Shown in pieces: positions 1 through 12,938 of a stretch of DNA of 64,000 bases; within the stretch, counting starts at the first letter, position 1; the number at the start of each line of letters is the position of its first letter. The notes under the pieces are model-generated. The model was given only the letters and a program-made list of their open reading frames with translations, was not told where the DNA came from and ran no database searches. The translations under genes and the position numbers were made by a program. Origin of the DNA: Brachycybe producta (taxonomy: Eukaryota > Arthropoda > Diplopoda > Playtdesmida > Andrognathidae); the NCBI GenBank assembly GCA_036925085.1, contig JAUPFP010000104.1, positions 186,001-250,000 on the forward strand, given 5' to 3'.

Positions 1-69
1 GATGGTGGCGGTATTGAGGAGGATGATGATGGTGGCGGCGGAGGCAGTGGCAGTGCCATTGGCCCCTAA
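1..69 (+). CDS. Possible C-terminal end of a plus-strand gene (partial)
   Basis: Frame 1 is open from the window edge to TAA at 67-69 and would encode DGGGIEEDDDGGGGGSGSAI followed by GP. The stretch is GC-rich in a very AT-rich neighbourhood, and the mix of GGT/GGC/GGA codons argues against a plain trinucleotide repeat. The minus strand is also open here (Ala/Thr-rich), so direction is uncertain. It could equally be a degenerate GGN repeat. Confidence 0.25.
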   Translation, partial: DGGGIEEDDDGGGGGSGSAIGP

Positions 70-1691
70 CCACCGATTAACTTTGTAATCGCAGATGGAG
101 AAAGCAGAACACACACACAAAAAAAATTTGGGATTTCTAAATGTTATCTAAAAGCTGCACCTTCCTGTCTGCAATTTTGCTTAGCAATGTATTATTTTAT
201 TTATACAGATATAGTTTTTTGTTTAATGTGGTGATGGTGGCATTTTTTGAGAGACAAAAAAAAAAGATTGACCTCTTCCCATGAGAGATTGAGCTCCAGA
301 GTTTGGTCTCTTGACAGTCTGTTACAGCATTTAGGCACTTTTTTTTTTGCCAATTTGGCACATAAACATCTGTTCATAATGTTTTTTGGTGGCCCTGTTA
401 TCCACCCTCCTCCTCCTCCTCCATCCTTTCTTTAAAAGCTTGGCCCACCCATCCCCTTTTAATAGGTGGACGTCCACCGTTTAGAGGGAGAAAAAAAAAG
501 GAAGAAGTTGATAATTTTAAGGCAGGATTTATTTTTATGAGACACGCTTGAAATTATTTCGGTAAAGGTTCAATAACGTTGTTAAATTGAGGGTTTAAGA
601 GACCGCGAAAAATACATTATTATTCGTTTATATAATGAATTTTAAAAGCCTCAAGAGAGTGAGAGTTACAAAAGGGAGAAAGAGAGGAGGAATTTTAGAG
701 TGTCTGTGTGTACTAAGGTTCAAATTCAAGAATTAAATTTGTCAACGTTTTTGAACCCTCCGAATTAAAGGTTGCAACATGAAAAAAAAAATCATTGTTT
801 AATTTGAGTAATCTTAAGTATTTAGTATAGATCGAGACTCGAGCGATAATTGCTCGAAACATTGTCACAAGCGATGTTTCCGATGACTGGAGACGTCTTT
901 GCGGATACAGAGCAACATCGCTCAAGTATCCGACAACTTGACATCAAAGAGCCGTGTTTGCTTGTTTCTCTGTTACCCACTTTAAATGGAAAACATCGCT
1001 CAGTCTGTACCTAAAAGCAAACAAGCGACGAAGGATTTTTATTGTCGGAAGAACTAATATTGAATTCGGTTTGGACTCGCAACATCACTGGCCACATGTA
1101 TTCAGATACAAATCACTGTGTCCGATGAAGATGTTGTCAAGTCGCTGGATATGTGTGTCCGGCGATTGTTGCCCGGTCTATACTAGGCTTTAAATAGAGA
1201 TTTTTCTATATTGTACCTAGGATGGCAAGACAATGAAACTCTTGCAGAGGATTTTATACATGAAAAATAAATTTGTATTATGGCGCTCATAATTTTGTGA
1301 CAATGAAGCATTGTTTTAGCTGCACCAGAACACATTGCTAGTGTTCTTGGGTTCGGGGTTTGCGTTTTGCGTTTTAAAAATGCATTTTGCATGCTTCAAT
1401 TGGACGTGTATCCCTGTGTACCACAGGCCTTATTGGCTGCTTGAAGAGTCGTTTTCTTGAATTTGGGCCTTAGTGTAGTCTTTGTTTTTGGGAAAGATTG
1501 GGGGTTTTGGAGTAGAAGATTCTTCTGAAGAGATGTGTTGACAGCCTTGCAATAACAAAACTACAGTATATAGTATGAAAGAAGACAAACATGTCTTCTT
1601 GCTTTTTTTTCTTCTTCTAGGTACTCTCAAACAGTGTCAACACATACATACACATAGAAGAACATAACAGACATTATGCATATCAGTCACT

Positions 1692-2290
1692 TAGTGGTTC
1701 TTAAAAGAGCTTTTTGGCTCATGGCACAGGATTTTTGCTTGGAGAAATCTCGGCACACCTAACAAAGCTGATGGTACACTAATGTGCCATGACATGCCGC
1801 AGTATTTTTTATCAGAAGAAATTGCGGGAGCGGGATCTTCGTAGGCCTCATGGGCCTGGTGGGCTTTGAGGGCTTGCATCAAGAAAGAAGTAAACTGTTA
1901 TGTTTTTAAAGTGTATAGTTTTGATTAAAACTTTTTTTTTTAAACTCGAGTTTCATTGGTACTGCAGCAGGTTTGACAGATTTTATGAAACTCATGAACC
2001 TAATGATGGTCTTGTGGACCTCATGGGTCTGTGGGTTTTATGGGCAGCAGTAGCATTGTGTGCTTTGTGGGCCTGTTAAGTTTTATTTCGCCTGGTGTGC
2101 TTCACGGGCCTGATAGTTTTCATGGGAATACAGTAGTGGGCTTTGTAGGCTGGGCCAAGTATAAAGCCTCATTGGCTGGGCTGGGCTCTGAATTTTGACA
2201 CATTGTAGGTCTCTAATTCAATATAACATCCAAAAAATTGCGGGCACACTAGCAAAACACTTGGCACCCTTTCTGAGAACCACTGGACTC
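1692..2290. mobile_element. hAT-like non-autonomous element with TGGTTCT termini
   Basis: The left end reads TTAGTGGTTCTTAAAAG and the right end TTTCTGAGAACCACTGG, so the ends are inverted copies of the CAGTGGTTCTCAAA type common among hAT elements. The inside repeats GGGCCT and GTGGGC words and has no transposase frame. The target duplication is not clear. Confidence 0.5.
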
Positions 2291-5232
2291 GGATGCACAC
2301 ACACACACAGATATATATCATAAAGGGAGGATATGGATGTGTTTGATTGTTTGGTGGTTGAAAGTCTGTATGTCTGTTTTGCATTACTAATTACTCATGT
2401 GGAACAATGCATTCTTGTTATTACATTTGTACAAATGTGAATATAAATACCGATGAGAGAAGAGTTCTCTTGTTTTCTCTTTTGAAAGCATATATTTTCT
2501 AGTTTTCTCGGTGGTTTTTACCTCTTGTTTTCTGACATACAGAACTTGCATTTAATTCATTTCTTCTCTACTTGACTTTTGCTTTTGTTTTGCATTTATA
2601 ATTATTGCATATAATTGCTTTCTAAATGTCCAAAAATGCCTTCATAATATATACACACACACACATTTACAATGGCATTGAAGAGAGTGAGAGAAAGATT
2701 TTTGTTTAATTTTCTGTCTTGTTAATATTAAATTCAACACATAGAAAACACATGATTGCGTTTTCAATTTCAAAAGTGTCGTCGTCCAAATGTTATTTAA
2801 ATAATTTATTTGGTTTTGAGTGAATAACATGAATGCAAAGTTCTGCAACTATTATTATATAGAGGAGCTTCTTGTGTTTTGTTTGTTTTTTTCTGCTTCA
2901 TAACATTGTGTAGAATTTACTACAACAATCATTCAACAACATGTAACATTTTCTATAGAGAGACATGATTTTCATTCTCTTTTATCTACAAGTTTATAGA
3001 ACCATTTTTCATCATTTAAGTTAGAAATTTCTTTTTATTCAATTTCAAACTAATTTGAAAAACAGAAAAAATATCGATGTGTATTTTTATTATTCAGAGG
3101 CGCACACTTTTGCATTTTATCACATTTTTATACACAGTGTTTCAGGACATCTTTAAATTCTTTATTTTGAAACGTTTTTTTAAAAATTACGTTAATTTTA
3201 AGACATCTTGTAGAAAAAAATTCCTTGAGATAGTTCACACAATCTGAAAAACCACCAGAAAATAGAAATAGAAATAAGGAACAGATTAATTGTAGGTCAC
3301 TCAGTGACCTACACTTCAGAACTTTTTTTTTATAGTCTATCATTGATTAGGTGGGGTTATATTAAATTAAGCTTGTTGCAGAGAGGGTCTGGAGGATGCA
3401 ATCAAGCTGCCCCCAGAATGTAAAAAAGCGTTGGTCACTAACGGACTCATAGTTCATATCTAAAAGTGTAGGTCACTGAGTGACCCACAGTTGTTCTCCA
3501 AATACCTACCTGAAAGTGTAAGTCACCTAGTGACCTACAATTAGTCTGCCCACTCAAAGATAGGCCTACAGTATGTGTCGCTTTTGGTAAATGCCTTACA
3601 AACAAAGTGAAATTCAGTGAGATTTTAATCCGCATGTGTCATTTCTTTCCTTAAGAATAATGGGTTCAGACATGCTGAAAAGTTTTCAAAAGCAAGCAAG
3701 AAATAGTAATAAAGTTTCAGCTCTAATTTCTGCTTTCCTTCGCGTTCAACTTCAACTTCAAGGGTTTCTCACACATTATAGGAGAATGAAAAATAAGATA
3801 GAACCATAAAGAATGATGCTAATGAAAAACGCCTTGTTATTGGCTGATCAATATGTAAATCCGTTTGGCAACAGGAAGCAATTCACGCCTTTTTTTCATA
3901 CTTTTTTTTTTCTTTCAGCCAGATAAATATGAAAAAAAAAACATTTTGCACCTTTGTTTACTCTTCTTAAGTGTCTGAAAGTGTCTTTTGAAATTCTTTC
4001 ATAAGTTGCAGCAAAGTTAGCATTTTTGTTTGTCTTTAGTTTTTCAACATCATGTCAAAACATTTAAAAGACAGGTGACTCCAAATTCTCAAATGACATG
4101 GTTCAGTTTTTTTATATATAGGCCTGTATATATAGAAATCCTTGATGGTTTTGATGGTTATTTGCTCATGAGAGAAAAACTCTCAGAATAAATAAATAAA
4201 TGGATGAGTCGTGTTTGCTAACTATTAATACCGACATGAACTTCCAGAGAAGCAAGCAAAAAAAAAGAACCTGTCAAAATTTATATCTCTTCAGTAATTT
4301 CAGTCGTGACTCCAGTTTTTTTTAACTTTAGGAAAGAAAGGGTTGCAAGGGGAAGATGATGATTAGGAAGGATGTGGATTAAGGTCCAAAAGGGATTTTG
4401 GAGTTATAAGTCTTGAGGCCCTATCTATATATATATCCATATATATATCTCAAAGTTAATCCTGTGTATGTGGTTGTGTATCATCAACCCTTGAAGCTAT
4501 TTCGTGATGTTGTCCACATTTTCTTAATTGTGTGTGTGTCTACATTTTTTTCTCATGGATTAGTTTGTGTGGTTATTTTTTTTTGGGGGGGGGGGGCTTT
4601 ATTTTTCTCTTTTTTTACCCCCTTATATAAGTTAAGAAAGGTGGATTAAAAAATTGCAGCTCACGGTTAAAAGCACGTACACAGCAGCTGTCCCACAACT
4701 TTGAGAGAGAAAAACTACTTAGTATTTTTTTTATCCCTACTTGGTTGTCATAGAAACAAATCAGATGGGGAGGGGATTTTATTTCTTATGTGTAAAATAA
4801 TATCGGACAAACCGACGAAATTCATGCATTGAATCCCTTTTGTAAGAGGTTTTCATCATAAAATAATATCCTCTCCCTCCTTTTTTTTCATTAGACTTTT
4901 TTTTTTTTAATGAAAACACATTTTAAGGACGAAATTACAGAACCATTTTCACCAAGACTTCATATGCATAATTAAATTAAAGCTGCTCTTAAGTAAGATT
5001 TCTCATTCAAAAAAATAATGACTGTGTTCGGAAACCAAAGAAGAAGAAAAAAAAAGCTTTTATCTTGTTAACGCAGTGTTTTACAAATGGGGGTTCTGCA
5101 GAAACCACTCAGTTTCTGTGATCGGAACGTAAGGGTTCTTCCAGAAAATTAAAAAAAAAATTAATAAATTTCACAACATAAATATAAAAGTTTATGAAAA
5201 TACTTTTTTAATAATAGTTCAAGTCTTAATTT

Positions 5233-5744
5233 AAAGAGACCATTTACCTCCAGAAATTTCTTGTCAAAATATTGTCAAGAATTATTCAACGATTACCAAA
5301 ACGATTTTTAAAATTTTAAAATAAGTCATTAATTAATTTAATAAATTAAAAATCAGTTAACTTCATATAAATGAACTTTAGCAGATAGATGCGTCACCAA
5401 ACAATAGACATTGTCAACAAAACACCCCAAAGTCTACTCCTCTACTCGAATTCGGATGTGTTGTCACCAGCTCACATTACTTTCATTTGGATTTAATATT
5501 TGAATTATTCCACATGGAAGGTTGTATTGAGTTGAATATGAATAGGGAATACATGTATTGCCACAAAAATTGGGGGACAGTTTCGTTTTTGGAGATTTAA
5601 AATGGCGTCGTTTGGTGACTCATAAAAAGTCACTTCATTTTTAAGTTTTTTATGGCTTTATTGACTTTTTTTTTAAAAATTTAACAATCATTTTGACAAT
5701 ATTTTGAAAATAAATTTCTGGAGGTAATGACGGCCTCTTTGATT
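5233..5744. mobile_element. Foldback element of about 510 bp
   Basis: The left arm, from AAGAGACCATTTACCTCC through TTTCTTGTCAAAATATTG, is mirrored by the right arm CAATATTTTGAAAATAAATT and TCTGGAGGTAATGACGGCCT. The arms are about 50 bp and imperfect. No coding frame is present. Confidence 0.5.
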
Positions 5745-6889
5745 AGTCACACAGCCTATTCATCTTCCTACATTCCATTACAACTATCAACATTTAAACC
5801 AGACATGAAATAATCGTGTTGTAATTTGTGTGACATTTTTTTAATATTATTAATTAAAGGTAAATCTAATACCCTAATTATCATTATACTTATTCCTATC
5901 TTGTTTTTTTTTCTGCCATTTTTCTCATTCCGTATTACAGTATTATGTAAAAATATTATTGTAGTTACGCAATGTTTTAAAGATTGTAAAAGGTTTTCCG
6001 AACACATTCAAGAAGGAAACTTGGCACTTGAACATCAACTTGAACCTTACTTAAAGTATCCAAGTTGAAGTTCAAGTGGCAAGTTAATCATCTTGAATTC
6101 TGAACCAAGGTATGAAAAAATAATGCATGGTTAATGGCCACAATAAGAAGCATTTTTTGTACATTTCGTGATTGGAAAAAATTATTTATTTAAAATAATT
6201 ACATAAAATCAACTAAGAGTTTTATTTATTAAGGTATTTAAAAAATGTTAACAAGTAAATTTTACGTTTTTAATTACTTGTTAAAAGTTCTTAAGTTCTA
6301 GAAGCCTAATGAATTTAATATCAAATTTAGGCAAATATATTTAAGTTTTTAAATTATAAAAATTATTGAAAATGTTTGTTTGGCAAAATAACAAATCCAG
6401 ATTTTCGTATTTTTTTTTAAATCACGTGATTACATTTGTTTTTTAGAAAAATTATTTCATATTTAATGAGGTTACTCATAGGTTTCGTTATTAATCTTTT
6501 AAAGTTCGTTTAAGTTCCAAAGTGCAAAAAAAAAAAAAACTAATAAGCGACATAAATTACACAATGAAAACATATGAAAATATTTATGAAATTAATAAAA
6601 ACTTTTAACCAATAGAGACGGAATAGAATATAATTAATGAATTTTCAACTAAAGTTTTAACATAAATTAAGTAATGAACTAAAATTCAATTCGTTAAATT
6701 ACAAAATATTTAGAAAGTATATATTTTTAAATAGATTAATTTCTAATTTGTATTAATAGGCTATAAGCCTATAACCTTATAATGACGTCACAACCGTACG
6801 ACGAATAATAACGTGAAAATGATCACATTTTTTCTTCAAGGTTCTTAGTGGTAATTAGATTTAAAAACCGTTTAAAGTTGATTTCAGTG

Positions 6890-7198
6890 TTAGCCACCAC
6901 TTCACACGAACCACTTCGTGTCGCCGCCACATATTGCTCGATTTTAGCTGACCATTAATTACATAGAGGGTGTTCACACGAGCCACCGGCCCTCCGCCAC
7001 TATTTTTGTTGCACCACATTGGCAAAGTGTGGGTGAGTTCAGCCACTAGTGGCGAACACCCACTATTTGTCAATTGTTATCAAGGTTATGCCAATGGAAT
7101 GCACTTGGTAGCATTCTGTTGTTGTCAGTGGTGGTCTTATCTTAAAAGCAAGTCTTGTCAACCACTATGTGGCGACACAAAATGGTCTATGTGATGCG
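6890..7198. mobile_element. MITE with CACTTCACACGA(A)CCAC ends, old copy
   Basis: The left end TTAGCCACCACTTCACACGA and the right end GGCGACACAAAATGG...GTGATGCGGG are degenerate versions of the ends of the 17966-18288 element, including the GTGTCGCC/GGCGACAC words. It is more diverged than that copy. Confidence 0.5.
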
Positions 7199-7204
7199 GG
7201 TTTT

Positions 7205-7465
7205 AAACGTTATACAGTCTAAAAAAAATCGGTTGTAAAAGAAAGAAATTTTGTTTTTCTGAGCATGTTCTACTTGAATAGAGAAAAAAATTACGTAAGT
7301 AGTTTAGTATGTTTTCTTTAATGTCTGCCATCTTTAATTGTTGTTAATCTTTTAGAAAATATTTTAAAAGCGATGTTTCTAAGAGACTTAAGATGAAAAT
7401 TTCGTTATCGCTGTAAACGCCAATTATGTTAGTGGAAGCGAGTGCAATAATACACTTCTACCTTC
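7205..7465. repeat. Interspersed repeat, copy 1 (partner at 26390-26605)
   Basis: Both loci share the order GTATGTTTTCTTTAATGTCTGCCA, ATTGTTGTTA, TTTTAAAAGC(G/A)A, AAAATTTC(G)TTATCG and TAGTGGAAGCGA with about 80% likeness by eye. The function is unknown and it is probably a dead transposon fragment. Confidence 0.55.
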
Positions 7466-7480
7466 ATGGCTATATGTGTA

Positions 7481-7678
7481 ACAGGCAATTAGAAAACGGG
7501 ATGAACAGAAGTTGGCTCTCGCCCTTTTTATGACGAACGGCAACTTCTAATTGGTTTGTTGTGTGGATCGACGTTGAAAAGGGCGGAGCATGTGACGGCA
7601 GACTACATAACCAACCAATTATAAGTTGCTTTTGTCATAAAAAGGGCGGAGGTATGTCCCGATTTCTAATTGCCTGTC
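7481..7678. mobile_element. hAT-like MITE, CAGGCAATTAGAAA family, with 8-bp target duplication
   Basis: The ends ACAGGCAATTAGAAAACGGG and CCCGATTTCTAATTGCCTGT are inverted copies. TATGTGTA occurs on both sides (473-480 and 679-686 within this 7 kb block), an 8-bp duplication as expected for hAT transposition. The inside is itself palindromic, with CGCCCTTTTTATGACGAACG and its complement. Confidence 0.7.
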
Positions 7679-7869
7679 TATGTGTATGGCAACCAGAGAA
7701 ACGCGTTTTTCAGTCAAAGAGCCTGGTTAGAGGTTAAAATTCAGAGCCTAAAAAGTCAACTTAGTTACACTATATCTAAAACTATTCTTGATCAGACTAG
7801 AAAAAAAATTTGGTTTTCACTCAAAAAAAAAAAAAAAAAAAAAAAAAACTCATATTACAGAAAGAAAAT

Positions 7870-8045
7870 CATACTGTCTGTCATATGACAGGAAATTGTC
7901 ATATCTAGCTCATAATCTTGTATCAGTCACAAAGGCAAATTACAAAATATATTGCTATGACAAATATTCTAATAGGACTGCAAATTACTGGTGGACAGCA
8001 TAATATGATAATTAGTCATAAAATAATAGCGATCAAATAGTGGCT
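7870..8045. repeat. Interspersed repeat rich in GTCATATGAC (partner at 39226-39420)
   Basis: Shared words in the same order are CTGTCATATGAC, GTCACAAA(G)GCAAATTAC, ATGACAAATATT, ACTGGTGGACA(G/A)CATAATATGAT and AGTCATAAAATAATAGCG. The short palindromes suggest a foldback element. Confidence 0.55.
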
Positions 8046-8150
8046 TAACTTTGTTATAATTTTATGACATTTTCTGTAATAAGGCTCCTTGTTAAGAGTT
8101 CTAGTCTGAGAAATTATAGTTTTAGATACTACTTTGACCTTTAGCTTCTG

Positions 8151-8477
8151 TACGGAGCCCTGTAAAGGACATGTGAGATTTTTTTTAAAAAAAATCTCGA
8201 CATTTCGACTTTATTCTTGACATGTCGACTTTTAATCTCTTTTATTCGGCCATGTTAATTATGCCATGTTGTGCGCACCATACTCTAATAATTAAATTAT
8301 TGCTGCTACAAGAGGGCGCTTGCAAAAATTTAAATATTAAGAGTATGGTGCGTGCAACATGGAATAAATTAACATGGCCGAATAAAAGAGAGTAAAAGTC
8401 GAATTGTCGAGATTCGAGAAAAAGTCGAAATTTCGAGATTAAAAAAAAATCTCGTATGTCCTTTACAGTGCTCCATA
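8151..8477. mobile_element. Foldback MITE, TACGGAGCCCTGTAAAGGAC family, copy 1
   Basis: The ends TACGGAGCCCTGTAAAGGAC and GTCCTTTACAGTGCTCCATA are inverted copies, followed inward by oligo-A/T, CTCGACATTTCGAC words and a second long palindrome around GGCCATGTTAATT. CTTCTG and CTTCTA lie at the two borders and look like a 6-bp target duplication with one change. Copy 2 is at 35326-35641. Confidence 0.7.
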
Positions 8478-9043
8478 CTTCTAAATTCCAAGCCTCTGAC
8501 CAGTTTTTTTTTTGACTGAAAAATCGCATTTTTCTGGTTGTCTTAATTATATGATTGAAATGTGACAAAAGTCACAAAACCAAGAAGACCCACAACCTGT
8601 ATATAATGAACTCTTATTTAATAACAATAAGCGTGAGATATTTTTTTTTTCTCTCCTCGACCTGAGATATTCAATTATAAGTCGCCAATGTGCCCTTATT
8701 ATTTTTGGATGATTGCATATTATATATGGCTGAGTAAATACAAAAAGAGAGAGACTGAGTGAGTGAGTATGGTAACATATTTTTTTATATGACATTGACG
8801 GGATTTTTTTTTTTGTCTTCTATTGCTTGCAATTTGTGTGTAGGTGTGTTTGGGTGAGTGGAATGATGACAGTAATTTCAAACCTATCAATCTGGATCAA
8901 TTTAATTGATCCAAACACAATTCAGCATCTGGTATAATAACATTTAATCGATCTGTGACCACAGTCACAATTATTGTTGCTTTTTTTTTAATTCTATCAG
9001 GTTTATATAACTTATTTGACCAATCTTCTTCTCTACTGTATGT

Positions 9044-9230
9044 ACAGCAGAAGTAAGGCTCCGCCCTTTTTATGACGAACGCAACTTCTAATTGGTTGGT
9101 TATGTAGTCTGACGTCACAATGCTCCGTCCTTTTTAACGTCGAACCACACAACAAACCAATTAGAAGTTCCCGGTCATCATAAAAAGGGCGGAGCCAACT
9201 TCTGCTTGTCCCGATTTCTAATTGCCTGTA
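9044..9230. mobile_element. hAT-like MITE, CAGGCAATTAGAAA family, 5' end eroded
   Basis: The right half is intact, through GTCCCGATTTCTAATTGCCT, and the central palindrome GGCTCCGCCCTTTTTATGAC is present. The left terminal 20 bases are replaced by ACAGCAGAAG. It is the same family as 7481-7678 and 41809-42012. Confidence 0.6.
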
Positions 9231-9293
9231 TCCTCTCTTTCTTACTTACTACCTTAAGTTTGTGTGTTCTAGGTAGCGATTCAGTAGAGTATA

Positions 9294-9484
9294 GACAGGC
9301 AGTTCTGCCCAGCACTTAAGATTTTGTTTGCCCCGCCCTTTTTAATGAGCGTCAGACCAAATATCAACCAATTAGAAATTGCCATTCCTCATAAAAGGGT
9401 GGGGCATGTGACATCCAGATCAAGTAACAAACCAATTAGAAATTAATGACGCTGATAAAATTGCGAGGCAAACGAAATCTTAGT
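9294..9484. mobile_element. hAT-like MITE, CAGGCAGTTCTGCCCAGCA subfamily
   Basis: It starts ACAGGCAGTTCTGCCCAGCA and holds the family core GCCCCGCCCTTTTTAATGAG, CAACCAATTAGAAATTG and GGGGCATGTGACATC. The right terminus is lost beyond CGAAATCTTAG. Sister copies lie at about 12743-12910, 12939-13133 and 22872-23012. Confidence 0.6.
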
Positions 9485-10085
9485 GGATCTATGTGGATTT
9501 CAGACACATTTAGTGAAATCAGTCATAAAAAAATGTAACTTTTGGTGGCAATGATGGATAGTTTGGGATCATCTCAAATAAATCTTATTTTTTTTTTTGA
9601 AAAAATTATCGTTTTGTGTTTGAAGGTTTTTCTTTATTTCTTGAAGAAGCCAAAAATATGAGATAAAAAAATATGAAAAAATGATTAAACGTCTGTCATT
9701 TTTTTGTTGTTTTGGGTCGCTCAAGTCTCAAGTTGGATTTGAAGTGTAAACTCTTGTAATTCTGCCTTTCTGAAGCAAAATTGAAAGAAACTTTGAAAGT
9801 GTTTTAGAAACTAAAGGGGTAGTTCAATCACTCATAGATATTTTCAACTTGATATCTTTTAAAATAAGCTTTTTATGGCGGTTAGCATGTGACACAACTT
9901 CAAGCAGACGATATTTTTTTTTTAAGTTTCGTCTATAAAAAGTTTATTTTGAAAAATATACGTATTAAATATGGAAGCACGTTTGAGACATTTCCTCAAT
10001 AGTTCTTTTTAGTGATCGGACATTCGAATCCCACGAATCTTGAAAAATATTCGGTATTGATTCCATAAAATGACAATAATGGTGA

Positions 10086-10192
10086 TCCAATCCTCAGTTG
10101 TTGTGATCCATTCCTCAATAATATTAAGGCATTGCACAATGTGGATTGATTCACGCCTCAGTATTATTGAGGAATGGATCAATCGTACTGAG
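10086..10192. repeat. Inverted repeat around GATCCATTCCTCAATAAT
   Basis: TGATCCATTCCTCAATAATA near 10110 is mirrored by TATTATTGAGGAATGGATCA near 10188, with a partial third unit just before. A hairpin or a small MITE core would explain it. Confidence 0.5.
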
Positions 10193-10831
10193 GCATTAAA
10201 AATATATTGAGAGGAAACTGTCTCAAACGGGCTTCAATAATAAAAAAAAATCGAATCGGGAATTTTCTATTTTTAATGAGAATTTGGAATTGAATCATAA
10301 TGTAAGATTCAATTCTTAAGAATCCATTTATAAGTGACCTTTGGCCATTCCTAGCATCTATGCAATCGGCGACTATGGTTTCTTGCATAATTGATAATAA
10401 TTGTGCTAGATTCCTAGATATATTTGCTAGTTGAATATTTGACTCATGTGGAATGTGAAACAAAATTATAATTGTAAATTAAAAAAAATAGATCCCAATT
10501 AAATAAAATGAGTTCATTCAGAGTTTTTTAAGAAGGGAGATTATTTTTTTTAAAGTTTTATTAAGTCACAGAGTTATATGACAACAAACAACATTAGAAT
10601 GTTTGTTTGTGTTTGTAAACTTTGGATGTTTATTTAACCCAACAATACATTTCTCTCTAATGGGGCTCAGGTTATTTTGGAAGTAAAACTTTTTTCATCA
10701 TATGATCCCATTCCAGTACCTCTTGAGGTTTGATGTTTGGTTTATTGGCATTGTTCTCTTGTGACTCACATCCTCGTTAGTTTTTTTTTGATAAGTTATA
10801 AACTTATGATTATCAGAACACATTCCAAATT

Positions 10832-10869
<38 letters not shown>

Positions 10870-11946
10870 ATATAATATTACACAAAAAAACCATGAAAGG
10901 TGTTTCATTTCTGTGGAAATAGCATTAACGGAGCCTATAGGCCCATTAAGGTGCACTTTGCTCTCATATTTCATGAATCATCTACATTCTAAAAGTAATT
11001 TCTTCCTAACAACGAAACTATAATAAATGGTTGATATTTTTTTTTTCTAAAAAAAAATCTGGAACGAAATTTCAATTTTGAGTTATTTACTGTTCAGTTT
11101 TTTTTTTATGTAAATTACCTATTCCATTTAGTTTTTCACAAAGATGTGATGCAAATTGCAAAATAGAAAAACGAAACTTGTAATAACACATAATACTATT
11201 GGTTTCATTTTAGTTTTCATTTTTGTTTGGTTGAATCATAAATTTACGATTTAAATTGAATTCTGATTCTATTTATTACCCTTTAAGATTTATTAAATTA
11301 TATACCATACAGTATTTAATTTAATTATTTAAGTAATATTGTGAAGAAATAGTGTTTTTTTTAAAAAAAACTTTTGCAGTGTAATATCTCGTTTCTACTA
11401 TAAAAAATTAAAAATTAACTGCAGTTAAAAAAAGTTAAGGACAGTTTTCTAGTAAGAAAAATCGTCTTATAAGATGCAATTAAATGGTCATGCAATTTAT
11501 CATTTTTAAAATGCCATACAAAGTTTATTTTGAAAGGTACCATTCTGAAAATATTTATTTGCCTCAGTTAGTTACTCTTCTAGTCTCTAAAAGACTTTAG
11601 ATTTTTTTTAAAAAAAATATTTATTTATCCATAAAGTAATGTTTTTTTTAAGAGTAGGCCCTACGTGTGTCAGTTTAAATAAAACCGAAATATGAAATTA
11701 TACAAAATATAGATAAAAGTTCTAATCAATAAAAACAGGAAGTTTACACAAGTCTTATCATTGTTATCAATATTTCAATTTTTTTCCCCCCGATTAAAAT
11801 CCAACAGATGTGATCTAAATTTGAATTTTTGTAGCCTTACAAAATTCACTCCTTTGATTTCCTTTTTTTTTGTGGTCCATTTTGTAATATTTGAATAGAA
11901 AATAATGGATAATAATCACAATAGAGAAGAAAACTCAAAATGGTGG

Positions 11947-11981
<35 letters not shown>

Positions 11982-12742
11982 TATATAGAAAATCGCACAA
12001 CTTGCCACACAATTTGAGGGTGGTTCAACTTCAAAATACAAGTCAAGGGGGGAAGTTAGGGTGAAGTTACAAGAGAAAAAAAAAGGTTTTTTTTTGTGTC
12101 AGAAATAGAGGAGGGGAAGAGAGAGGGGCGGGGAGGGAAATCATCTTTTTTTATATAATGATTAGGACATGTGTCAAAACCTTAGAAAAGGAAAGATTTT
12201 GATGGTTCTGTGGTGCATTATTACACTGTAGAGTGTAATTTGTATGCATTCTACATTAAATAGAATGCAACAAAAAAAAATAACTGGGATTGCACTCAAG
12301 ATAGACGAAACCCAATAAATGAATGATGATCTTTTTAAAAAAGGAAATTTTCATTGCAGAAAAAATGGGGAAATTTTTTTGACAAGCTAAAGGGGTAGAT
12401 TTTTTTAATAGATATTTTTCATATTTATATATAAAGAGGAACTCAAGCCATTCAATTCGAATTTTTCTCCTTCAATCCACAGACGAACATAAGCACACAC
12501 AAAAAAAATGTGCTTTCCACCATACGGGCACTAGGGTATTGTTTGTAGGGCGAGCTTAGCGACCTGTAAAACCAGAAGAAATCACTGAATTGATCCATTT
12601 TCGATTTTAGAATTTTTTGTTAAAGAAAAATATATATATATACACACAGTAAAGCCTTCGTTTTCACGGCAATAGTTCTTTCGTGAGAGAGTAGCTGTCA
12701 TGAAAGTGGCGATAGTTCACTCTCATGATAGCAACTGGCTAC

Positions 12743-12910
12743 ACAGGCAGTTGCGCGTAGCCAGAAAAAAATTCTGTTAGCCCCGCCCTTTTATGGGCAT
12801 CAGACCAATGACAAACCCATAACAAACAAGACTCAAACACGTAAAAACCCTAAATAACCAATAAAAACGAACTTTTCTAGCTGCGCCCAACTGCTTCTAC
12901 TGTCTACATG
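12743..12910. mobile_element. hAT-like MITE, CAGGCAGTT subfamily, diverged copy
   Basis: The left end ACAGGCAGTTGCGCGTAGCC and the right end GGGCGCAGC-TAG...CAACTG (read as CTAGCTGCGCCCAACTGCTT on plus) are inverted copies. The core has TTAGCCCCGCCCTTTTATGG. It lies just left of a better copy. Confidence 0.5.
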
Positions 12911-12938
12911 TCTTGAAGTAACGTGATAGTTCTGTCAT

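Noticed and set aside
1..110. Minus-strand Ala/Thr-rich frame as a distant last exon of the DUF704x gene
   Set aside because: The gene already ends with a family-like exon at 18584; this would need a further 18-kb intron.
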